Positions 1 to 5,015 of a stretch of DNA of 11,291 bases are shown piece by piece. Position 1 is the stretch's first letter; the number at the start of each line of letters is the position of its first letter. Source of the DNA: a bacterium (GTDB taxonomy: Bacteria > JAUVQV01 > DATDCY01). Position numbers and translations under genes: made by a program. The stretch covers positions 1-11,291 of the forward strand of contig DATDCY010000318.1 in NCBI GenBank assembly GCA_036524115.1, given 5' to 3'. The notes under the pieces were generated by a model. It worked only from the letters and a program-made list of their open reading frames with translations. It searched no databases and had not been told where the DNA came from.

Positions 1-1174
1 CCCAGAATATGATGTTGCCCGCCGATTCTATGCCCTTTACGAGCGGTTTGGACAGGTTGACCATCTCGAGCTCGACCATCTTCTTGGGAAGCGTCGCCGC
101 CCTGTTGATGAAGCCCGCGAGGATGGAGACCGCGTAAAAGCCCCTTATGTGTATACCCTTGACGACCTTGGTGGTGAGCGCGCCCACCTGGATGCCTATG
201 AGCGAGCCGAGCAGCATGCCCATCGCGAGGGTGTAGAAGACGTAGCCATATATCGCGTACTGCGTGATTGCCGCGAGCCCGGCCGTGAATATTATCTGGA
301 GTATGTCGGTGCCGACCGTGGTCATGGACGATACGCCGAACACGTACACGAACATCGGGAAGGTCACAAAGCCGCCGCCGACGCCCATGATGGCGGCCAG
401 CGCGCCGACGACGACGCCGCCCATGGCGACCCAGAGCCAGGAGATCTGGCGCCCGCCGAAGTCCTCGTCGAAGGTGATCATCGGCGGGATCGTGATTTTC
501 TGCAGCTTGATCGCGAGGCCCGTCGTCCCGGTGGGCCCCCCGTGAGCGCCGTGGGCGCCGCTGTCCGCCGTGCCCTTGCGGGACTTCCAGTAGTCGGCAA
601 AGGCGTAGAAGCCGAGGAAGCCGAGCAGCACCGCGTAGACGGAGCTGATGAAGGCCTCCGAGAGCAGCGGGTCCTTGTTGTAGAGCGCCTTGTTCAGCCA
701 GCCGCCGAGGAAGGTCCCGCCCCCGGAACCGATGACGAAGGCGACGGCCAGGCCGAGGGAGATGTTGCCGAGCTTCTTGTGGACCGTCGTCCCCATGATC
801 GCCTTGGCGAAGATGTGGAAGACGTCGGTGCCCACCGCGAGGATGCCCTTGACGCCCGCGGCCATGAGCGCCGGGGTGATGATGAAGCCGCCGCCCGCGC
901 CGATGCAGCCGGTGATGAGCCCCGCCGCGAGGCCGACTGCGATCGAGACGAGGAAGATCGTGGTCGTGTAGTGCGCCGGCGCGTACGCCGTCTTGCTGCC
1001 GATCAGGTCCGCCGCCGAGAGCGCCGACACCGCGAAAATCGGCGTCGCCAGCGCCAGCAGCCAGAGCAGTTTCTTGCGGTTCTTGATGATGCTCATCGAG
1101 GCCTCGTAGTCCCATTTCGCATGGGCTATCGACGCCGCCATGAGGAACTCGTAGAGTCTCCTCGGTCCGCTCAT
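1..1174 (-). CDS. TauE/SafE family anion (sulfite/organosulfur) exporter, 3' end beyond window
   Basis: Polytopic inner-membrane permease of the TauE/SafE family, whose members export sulfite, sulfoacetate or related small anions. I translated 391 residues from the ATG at 1174 down to position 2; the C-terminus lies outside the window. The two homologous halves of the family are visible: a first half with a Gly-rich turn at residues 89-97 (TGCIGAGGG) followed by TPALMAAGVKG and VGTD, and a second half with the same elements at 263-269 (MGVGGGF) and 287-290 (VGTD). A hydrophilic His/Gly linker (about 197-217) joins them. The N-terminus (1-35) is a charged cytosolic stretch before the first membrane helix. 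Start choice: GGAGGAGG at 1182-1189 lies 7 nt upstream. The gene lies 46 bp downstream of the GntR gene on the same strand, so the two are probably co-transcribed. The substrate cannot be told from sequence. Codon choice changes sharply in the last quarter (see findings). Confidence 0.9.
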   Translation of the reverse strand, partial: MSGPRRLYEFLMAASIAHAKWDYEASMSIIKNRKKLLWLLALATPIFAVSALSAADLIGSKTAYAPAHYTTTIFLVSIAVGLAAGLITGCIGAGGGFIITPALMAAGVKGILAVGTDVFHIFAKAIMGTTVHKKLGNISLGLAVAFVIGSGGGTFLGGWLNKALYNKDPLLSEAFISSVYAVLLGFLGFYAFADYWKSRKGTADSGAHGAHGGPTGTTGLAIKLQKITIPPMITFDEDFGGRQISWLWVAMGGVVVGALAAIMGVGGGFVTFPMFVYVFGVSSMTTVGTDILQIIFTAGLAAITQYAIYGYVFYTLAMGMLLGSLIGIQVGALTTKVVKGIHIRGFYAVSILAGFINRAATLPKKMVELEMVNLSKPLVKGIESAGNIIFW

Positions 1175-1181
1175 CGCCGTG

Positions 1182-1189
1182 CCTCCTCC
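1182..1189 (-). promoter_or_regulatory. Shine-Dalgarno site of the TauE-family gene
   Basis: GGAGGAGG on the minus strand, 7 nt before the ATG at 1174. It sets that start over an out-of-frame ATG at 1197. No separate promoter is evident in the 46-bp gap after the GntR gene, in keeping with co-transcription. Confidence 0.8.
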
Positions 1190-1220
1190 GTGTGCATGGT
1201 TTCTCCCTTCTGGATCCCCG

Positions 1221-1982
1221 TCACCTGATGCGCTCGAATTCCGTCTCGAGCTTGAACCGTTCCCCGATCTCCACCAGCCGGCTGTAGGCCAGGGGCTGGT
1301 CCTCGGGGCCGATCAGCAGCCGGTGCAGCGCCAGCGCCGGCTGGCCCGCCGCCGCCCCGATGATCCGCGCCTCTGCGTCCGAGAGGGTGGTGATCTCGAC
1401 CGTCTGGCGCATCCGGAAGACCTTGCGGGTCCCCCGCTCCTGGATCGCCCCGAAGAGCCGGAAGCCTTCGAGGTTCTGCTCCTCCACGCCCGGGAGCAGC
1501 CCCGGCGCGAGGAAGGACTCGTCCGCCGAGACGGGCACGCCCTCGGCAAGACGGCGCGTCGCGATCCGGTAGAGCGGCCCTTCGATCCCCAGCAGCCGGC
1601 TCACTTCAGCCGGCGGCTCCGCGAATCCTCTCTGCACGACCTCCCGTGTCTCCGTCACCCCCCCTCCGAACAAGCCATCAGTGAATCTCGTCTTCATCGT
1701 CAGCCCGACGACCGGTCGGTTGCCGGCGACGAATGTCCCCTTGCCCTGGACGCGGATGAGGTAGCCGTCCGCCGTGAGGTTGGTCAGCGCCTGCCGGACG
1801 GTGATCTTGCTGACGGCGTAGCGGGCGCTGAGTTCCGCTTCGCTCGGGATCCGGTCCCCGATCGCCCAGGTGCCCTTCGCGATTTCGTCCACGAGGCTCC
1901 GCATCACCTGGATGTAGAGCTTTTCCAGGTTCTTCCTGTCGATGCTCCCGGTGCTGCCGGCGTTTGTCACATTCATAATCAT
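1221..1982 (-). CDS. GntR-family transcriptional regulator, HutC subfamily (wHTH + UTRA)
   Basis: A 253-residue DNA-binding repressor of usual length for the HutC branch of GntR. Residues about 20-86 form the winged helix-turn-helix, with the hallmark series IPSEAELSARY, then ITVRQALTNLTADGYL and the wing IRVQGKGTFV. Residues about 108-248 match a UTRA effector domain (RLLGIEGPLYRIATRRLAEG, then LALHRLLIGPEDQPLAYSR, is typical). UTRA domains bind small metabolites and release DNA. The start is either ATG 1982 or ATG 1976; neither has a Shine-Dalgarno sequence, and the promoter reads almost into the codon, suggesting a leaderless message. The gene sits upstream of the TauE-type exporter gene and probably controls it, itself, and perhaps the divergent barrel-cytochrome operon through the palindrome at 1985-2005. 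The effector is unknown; a sulfonate or related anion would suit the exporter but is a guess. Confidence 0.93.
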   Translation of the reverse strand: MIMNVTNAGSTGSIDRKNLEKLYIQVMRSLVDEIAKGTWAIGDRIPSEAELSARYAVSKITVRQALTNLTADGYLIRVQGKGTFVAGNRPVVGLTMKTRFTDGLFGGGVTETREVVQRGFAEPPAEVSRLLGIEGPLYRIATRRLAEGVPVSADESFLAPGLLPGVEEQNLEGFRLFGAIQERGTRKVFRMRQTVEITTLSDAEARIIGAAAGQPALALHRLLIGPEDQPLAYSRLVEIGERFKLETEFERIR

Positions 1983-1984
1983 AA

Positions 1985-2005
1985 TGTCATAATATTATAA
2001 TGACA
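1985..2005. promoter_or_regulatory. 21-bp palindromic operator, probable GntR/HutC binding site
   Basis: TGTCAT-(9 nt)-ATGACA, a near-perfect dyad: 18 of 21 positions agree with the reverse complement (the central base and one symmetric pair differ). The AT-rich core stands out against the GC-rich surroundings. It begins 3 bp upstream of the GntR start codon and covers the -10 of that gene's promoter, the usual layout of an autorepressed regulator. Further TGTCA/TGAC half-sites lie at 1966-1970, 2012-2016 and 2031-2034. Confidence 0.7.
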
Positions 2006-2017
2006 TGAGGATGTCAA
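1989..2017 (-). promoter_or_regulatory. Sigma70-type promoter of the GntR-TauE transcript
   Basis: On the minus strand: TTGACA at 2017-2012 (perfect -35), a 17-bp spacer, and TATTAT at 1994-1989 (5 of 6 to the -10 consensus). The expected start, 5-9 nt downstream of the -10, is about 1984-1980, i.e. at or next to the ATG at 1982. The -10 lies inside the 21-bp palindrome, so a bound repressor would block polymerase. Confidence 0.65.
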
Positions 2018-2040
2018 CCAAAAAGTTGGCTGACTTTTTT
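2013..2040 (+). promoter_or_regulatory. Inverted repeat with T-run: second operator half or attenuator-like hairpin
   Basis: GTCA-a-CCAA (2013-2021), a 4-nt loop, and TTGG-c-TGAC (2026-2034) form a 9-position stem with one mismatch, followed directly by six T (2035-2040). In RNA read rightward it looks like an intrinsic terminator or attenuator. In DNA its outer half-sites (TGTCA / TGAC) resemble the arms of the 1985-2005 operator, so it may instead be a second regulator site overlapping the GntR -35. No plus-strand gene ends here, so a simple gene terminator is unlikely. Confidence 0.4.
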
Positions 2041-2063
2041 GCGTGGGTTTTTTCGATTCGGAG

Positions 2064-2083
2064 AATGAGGTAATACCCTCATT
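2064..2083. promoter_or_regulatory. Inverted repeat AATGAGG-N6-CCTCATT upstream of barrel operon
   Basis: Seven-base perfect arms (2064-2070 and 2077-2083) around a 6-nt centre, in the gap between the divergent GntR and barrel genes. The right arm ends at the first base of the proposed -35 (2083-2088) of the barrel operon. It could be a binding site for an activator or repressor, or a small leader hairpin. The protein that would bind is not identifiable. Confidence 0.4.
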
Positions 2084-2111
2084 TAACCGCCCTGAAGGCC
2101 GGCAATATATT
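2083..2111 (+). promoter_or_regulatory. Candidate sigma70-type promoter of the barrel-cytochrome operon
   Basis: TTAACC at 2083-2088 (4 of 6 to TTGACA), a 17-bp spacer, and TATATT at 2106-2111 (5 of 6 to TATAAT). The predicted start near 2118 gives a leader of about 60 nt before the GTG at 2178. The -10 is embedded in the perfect 12-bp palindrome GCAATATATTGC (2102-2113), which may be a regulator site. This is the best promoter match in this gap but is not strong. Confidence 0.4.
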
Positions 2112-2164
2112 GCTTCTGGGGGGTTCGCCAGGTGTTTTCGCGCCTGTTTCCGTGTGTCACGACG

Positions 2165-2172
2165 AAAGGAGG
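2165..2172 (+). promoter_or_regulatory. Shine-Dalgarno site that decides the GTG start at 2178
   Basis: AAAGGAGG, 5 nt before GTG 2178. The reading frame stays open another 45 codons upstream (to 2043), but that stretch lacks a ribosome site and a signal-peptide pattern, whereas the GTG is followed at once by a Lys-Lys-Arg signal peptide. Confidence 0.8.
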
Positions 2173-2177
2173 CCCGA

Positions 2178-3440
2178 GTGAAGAAACGTGCCCTCTTGTC
2201 AGTCCTCGTGCTGGTCTCGGGAGGCGCGCTCGCCCCAAATCCGCCGCCAGCGGCCGCGGTCGACATCTCCGTGGCGTCGCGGACCTACCTCCCGGCCCGG
2301 GGCATCGACGGCGGCGACACCCACGTGCTCCTCTATGAGTACCTCGCGCTCGACGCCGACAACCTCGGGCTGCCCGGCCTGTATCTGAGCGCGGGCGGCT
2401 GGGGCAGGGCCGACCTGGCCGACGAGACGTTCGGGCGCACAACCAACGGCGACCTCCAATACGGCTACGTCGGCTGGCGCGGCCCGAGGATGAACGCCGA
2501 GGGGCGCCTCGGTCGCGTCAGCGTCACCGCCGGCGTCGCGCGCAACGAGGTCATGGACGGGGCGCTCGTGGGCAGCGACCTGCCCGCCGGGTTTGATGTC
2601 ACGGCCTTCGGCGGCGTGCCGGTGGAGACCGACGAGGATGGCCGCTCGGGCGACTGGGTCTACGGCGGGCGCCTCTCGCAGGGGCGCGCCGGCCTCTACC
2701 GCCTCGGCGCGTCGTACCTCAGGGAGGAGGACGACAGCAGCGCCGCCCGCGAGGAAGTCGGGGGCGACGTCGTCCTCACGCCGCTGTCCTTCCTCGAGAT
2801 CGGCGGCAGCTCCTTCTACGACCTGCGTGACGACGGCTGGGCGCAGCACAACTACCGCGTCGTCCTCGGCCCCTTCGTCAGGCGGGTGCTCCTGCGGGCG
2901 ACCTGGGTCTCGACGGACTACGACCACTACTTCAAGGCGGTGACGAACAAGGCGTTCGACATCGAGGCCAACGAGAAGCTCGATCGCGTCGGCGGCGAGC
3001 TGGAGCTGACGATCTGGGGCGGGCTGAGCCTCACCGGCGAGTACGTCAACTACAAGTACGACGTCGCGGAGGAGGCGAAGGCGTACGGCGGCCACCTGGA
3101 CTGGGCCGGCGGCGGCCGCACCGCCGGCCTCGGCTACCGCAAGGTCGACGGCGAGGTCGCGGAGAACCGCTACCAGGAGTTCCGGGGGCACGTGAGCACG
3201 CCCGTCGGCCCGATCGCGGCCGCCGCGGGGGTCGAGCACCTGGTCTTCGAGGAGCCGGTCAACGGCGAGAAGAACGCCACCACGGGGACGCTGAGCCTCG
3301 CCTATGCCCTCAGCAAGGCCCTCGAGTTCTCGGCAACGGGCGAGTATGGCGTCACGCCGGAGTTCGAGCACGACGCGAGGCTCATCGTCGCCCTGCTCTG
3401 GCGCTACGACGCGACGACCAAGAAGGGAGGCAAGCCGTGA
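2178..3440 (+). CDS. Outer-membrane beta-barrel (porin-like) protein of a cytochrome conduit cluster
   Basis: A 420-residue exported protein. The signal peptide is MKKRALLSVLVLVSGGALA through about residue 27 (AAA before VDIS). The mature part has no membrane helix or heme motif. It is a run of short amphipathic stretches with alternating hydrophobic residues and aromatic girdle positions (DLQYGYVGWRG, GDWVYGGRLSQG, GLYRLGASYLREED, HNYRVVLGPFVRRVLLRATWVS, LSLTGEYVNYKY, KALEFSATGEYG), separated by Asp/Gly/Glu-rich turns. This is the pattern of a transmembrane barrel. The stop overlaps the start of a pentaheme lipoprotein gene, and another multiheme lipoprotein follows, as in the porin-cytochrome conduits of Geobacter (Omb/Oma/Omc and Ext types), where the barrel houses cytochromes crossing the outer membrane. 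I do not recognise a specific named family, and the strand count is uncertain. It could be an ordinary channel, but the context argues for an electron conduit. Confidence 0.75.
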   Translation: MKKRALLSVLVLVSGGALAPNPPPAAAVDISVASRTYLPARGIDGGDTHVLLYEYLALDADNLGLPGLYLSAGGWGRADLADETFGRTTNGDLQYGYVGWRGPRMNAEGRLGRVSVTAGVARNEVMDGALVGSDLPAGFDVTAFGGVPVETDEDGRSGDWVYGGRLSQGRAGLYRLGASYLREEDDSSAAREEVGGDVVLTPLSFLEIGGSSFYDLRDDGWAQHNYRVVLGPFVRRVLLRATWVSTDYDHYFKAVTNKAFDIEANEKLDRVGGELELTIWGGLSLTGEYVNYKYDVAEEAKAYGGHLDWAGGGRTAGLGYRKVDGEVAENRYQEFRGHVSTPVGPIAAAAGVEHLVFEEPVNGEKNATTGTLSLAYALSKALEFSATGEYGVTPEFEHDARLIVALLWRYDATTKKGGKP

Positions 3441-3877
3441 CGATTCGATCCCTCACGAGCGCCGCGGCCGTGCTCCTCCTGGCGGCCGCGGCCATCGCAG
3501 CCTGCGCCGGCCCCCAGAGCACCTCGCGCGTCCACCCCGAGGAGGTCAAGGGCGCGCCGATCTGCAGCAGCTGCCATGACACCGGAGGCCAGGCGAACGA
3601 CCACGACGCGGCCTGGATGACCTCGCACGGCAGGGCTGCCGTCAACGACCGCAGGGTCTGCGACCTCTGCCACCGTGCATCCACCTGCGCGGACTGCCAC
3701 GGCGACAAGGAGGAGATCAAGCCGTCCGACAAGCGCGGCAGCCGCTTCGATCCGGCCATGCCCCACCGCGGGGACTACCTCAGCCAGCACCGCGTGGACG
3801 GGCGTCTCGATCCGGCCTCGTGCTTCCCCTGCCACGGGCGCAAGAACGACAGGAGGTGCACGACATGTCACAAGTAA
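3437..3877 (+). CDS. Pentaheme c-type cytochrome lipoprotein
   Basis: A 146-residue predicted lipoprotein with a signal peptide ending in IAAC (lipid-bearing Cys23). Five CXXCH heme sites are visible: 43-47, 75-79, 84-88, 129-133 and 141-145. Outside these there are exactly five histidines (33, 56, 64, 110, 118), enough for one distal axial ligand per heme, so an all bis-His cytochrome is plausible. The segment from HGRAAVNDR through PHRGDYLSQHRVDGRLDPASCFPCHG resembles small cytochromes I recall from Geobacter-type clusters. GTG 3437 overlaps the barrel gene's TGA (GTGA), with GGGAGG at 3425-3430 as ribosome site, so translation is probably coupled. Likely role: an electron carrier anchored to the outer membrane, on the periplasmic or the outer side of the barrel; which side cannot be told from sequence. 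Confidence 0.88.
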   Translation: MTIRSLTSAAAVLLLAAAAIAACAGPQSTSRVHPEEVKGAPICSSCHDTGGQANDHDAAWMTSHGRAAVNDRRVCDLCHRASTCADCHGDKEEIKPSDKRGSRFDPAMPHRGDYLSQHRVDGRLDPASCFPCHGRKNDRRCTTCHK

Positions 3878-4860
3878 CGAGGAGCCTCGCGGCCCGCGCA
3901 CTCGGCCTGTTGCTGCTGGCCGCCCTCGCCGCCGGCTGCTCGAAGGAGCGCGGCGCGCCGTTCGACCCGGACGCCGGCCACCCCGACAAGTTCTTCGGGA
4001 CGCACCCGGCCGAGTACCGGGCGACGCCCGAGGCCTGCGTCCAGTGCCACGGCGACGACCTGCGCGGCGGCATCGCGAAGGTCAGCTGCTTCTCGGCCTC
4101 CTTCGACGGGCGCACCTGTCACGCCGGCGGTCCCGGCGGGCACCCCGCCGGCTGGCTGCAGACGCACAGCGTCACCGACCCGGCGCAGGCATCGCTGTGC
4201 GCGAACTGCCACCGCAACCCGAACAGCACGGCGCCGGCCAACTGTTTCAACAACAGCCTCTGCCACGGCCCCAGGAGCGGTCACCCGGCCGGTTGGCTCA
4301 GGAGCCACGTCCAGGTGGCCCCGACGCAGGCGTCGATGTGCGCGCAGTGCCACAAGAACCCGGCGAACAACCTGACGCCGGGGTGCTTCAACAACAGCCT
4401 CTGCCACGGCCAGAAGAACCCGCACCCCGGTGGCTGGCTGCAGCACCACTCGGCGACCGACCCGCAGCAGGCCGGCTACTGCGCGACCTGCCACGACAAC
4501 CCGAACAACAACCTGCCGGCGAACTGCTTCAACAACAGCCTCTGCCATGGCGTGAAAGGCCCCCACCCCTCGGGCTGGGGATCGCCGAGCCAGCACGGAC
4601 CCGCGGCCAAGGGCTCGCCCGGGATGCTGTCGTGCACCGCCTGCCACGGCAGCGGCTACACCGGCGGGACGACGGCGCCCTCCTGCTTCCCCTGCCACGG
4701 CTGGAACGCGCCGCACGGCAGGAGCGGCTGGGACGGCGGTGGCAGCAGCCACCAATCGACGGCCCAGGCCAACGCTGGCGCCTGCGCGCTTTGCCATCGC
4801 TCACGAGCCGGCACGCCGGGGTGCTTCAACAGCGTGCTCTGCCACGGAAACCCGGACTAG
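3865..4860 (+). CDS. Repeat-containing multiheme cytochrome lipoprotein, 7 CXXCH plus 5 expanded CXnCH sites
   Basis: 331 residues. The signal peptide ends in LAAGC (lipid-bearing Cys25). Canonical CXXCH sites: 58-62, 112-116, 159-163, 206-210, 257-261, 274-278, 307-311. Expanded sites: CX9CH at 75-86; CX5CH at 127-134, 174-181, 221-228 and 320-327. The protein is built of about six units, each a CXXCH followed by a second Cys-His site; in units 0-3 an HPxGW motif follows (His 93, 140, 187, 234). In the fifth unit the second site is canonical (CFPCHG, 274-279), which implies that the CX5CH and CX9CH forms hold a heme too. Alternatively they form disulfides. Thirteen other histidines could be distal ligands. 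Pfam's Geobacter C4xC/C2xCH domain (GSu_C4xC__C2xCH) is a known relative in style. The start at 3865 has AGGAGG 8 nt upstream (3851-3856) and overlaps the pentaheme gene by 13 nt. Probably an outer-membrane electron carrier paired with the barrel. Confidence 0.9.
   Translation: MSQVTRSLAARALGLLLLAALAAGCSKERGAPFDPDAGHPDKFFGTHPAEYRATPEACVQCHGDDLRGGIAKVSCFSASFDGRTCHAGGPGGHPAGWLQTHSVTDPAQASLCANCHRNPNSTAPANCFNNSLCHGPRSGHPAGWLRSHVQVAPTQASMCAQCHKNPANNLTPGCFNNSLCHGQKNPHPGGWLQHHSATDPQQAGYCATCHDNPNNNLPANCFNNSLCHGVKGPHPSGWGSPSQHGPAAKGSPGMLSCTACHGSGYTGGTTAPSCFPCHGWNAPHGRSGWDGGGSSHQSTAQANAGACALCHRSRAGTPGCFNSVLCHGNPD
4027..4857 (+). repeat. In-gene heme-site repeats, three units with an exact 141-bp period
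   Basis: Units start near 4027 (54 codons), 4189, 4330 and 4471 (47 codons apart exactly), then two diverged units to 4857. The stretch coding CFNNSLCHG is nearly identical in DNA at 4243, 4384 and 4525, 141 bp apart each time, while the linkers between differ more. A shorter copy (CFNSVLCHG) begins at 4822. This looks like tandem duplication inside the gene, followed by drift outside the heme-site cores. Confidence 0.85.
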
Positions 4861-4886
4861 AGAACCGGGCGCCCGTACCTGTCCCC

Positions 4887-4922
4887 GTGGGGGGGCGCGC
4901 CGGCCGACCGGCGCCCCCCCAC
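4887..4922 (+). terminator. Strong GC hairpin after the multiheme lipoprotein gene
   Basis: Perfect 12-bp arms (4887-4898 and 4911-4922, seven G against seven C) around a 12-nt loop, 26 nt after the TAG stop at 4858-4860. It lacks a T-run, so it is not a classical intrinsic terminator. It may pause polymerase, stabilise the 3' end of the upstream message, or assist Rho. It separates the barrel-cytochrome genes from the HEAT-repeat gene. Confidence 0.55.
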
Positions 4923-4970
4923 CCCTCCGCGTGATTGCTTGACATTCCCGGCCAGCCGGGTGAACCTCCC

Positions 4971-4988
4971 CGAAACCCGGGCGTTTCG
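4971..4988. promoter_or_regulatory. Operator-like inverted repeat CGAAAC-N6-GTTTCG
   Basis: Perfect 6-bp arms at 4971-4976 and 4983-4988 with a 6-bp centre, 27 bp before the TTG start of the HEAT-repeat gene. The size fits a dimeric regulator. Upstream, TTGACA at 4939-4944 is a perfect -35 hexamer, but no convincing -10 lies 16-18 bp beyond it; a 5-bp hairpin (4947-4960) occupies that space instead. An internal promoter in the 155-bp gap (4861-5015) is possible but unproven. Confidence 0.35.
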
Positions 4989-5004
4989 CCTGGATCTCTG
5001 CAAC

Positions 5005-5010
5005 GGAGGG
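5005..5010 (+). promoter_or_regulatory. Shine-Dalgarno site that decides the TTG start at 5016
   Basis: GGAGGG, 5 nt before TTG 5016. The in-frame ATG at 5031 is 20 nt away, too far, and would remove the Arg-Arg from the n-region of the signal peptide. The frame is open further upstream but without a ribosome site there. Confidence 0.65.
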
Positions 5011-5015
5011 GCACC

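Noticed and set aside
149-1228. Long plus-strand open frame (359 codons) antisense to the exporter gene
   Set aside because: It is Asp/Glu/Arg-rich low-complexity translation typical of a GC-rich antisense shadow, without a ribosome site, while the minus strand encodes a clear TauE/SafE protein with a strong ribosome site.
2101-2113. Possible sigma54 promoter (GG...GC) at the GCAATATATTGC palindrome
   Set aside because: The GG and GC are separated by 9 rather than 10 bases, and the TGGCAC context is missing.
2043-2177. Upstream extension of the barrel gene to an ATG at 2043
   Set aside because: It would put 45 unlikely residues before the signal peptide and cross the proposed promoter; GTG 2178 has a strong ribosome site.
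1979-2266. Minus-strand 95-codon open frame across the divergent control region
   Set aside because: It spans the palindromes, both promoters and the barrel signal peptide, lacks a ribosome site and has no recognisable domain.
2199-3371. 390-codon minus-strand frame antisense to the barrel gene
   Set aside because: Val/Ala/Arg/Glu-rich shadow translation with no domain or ribosome site.
4189-4611. Repeat array considered as CRISPR-like
   Set aside because: The period is exactly 47 codons in frame, the linkers are coding and homologous, and there is no short palindromic repeat or unique spacer structure.
3675-4934. 419-codon plus-strand frame overlapping both cytochrome lipoprotein genes
   Set aside because: Arg/Pro-rich shadow in another frame; the true frames show signal peptides, lipoboxes and heme motifs.
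4939-4967. TTGACA at 4939 as a full promoter
   Set aside because: The hexamer at the right distance has only about 2 of 6 matches to a -10; kept only as a possibility under the gap entry.
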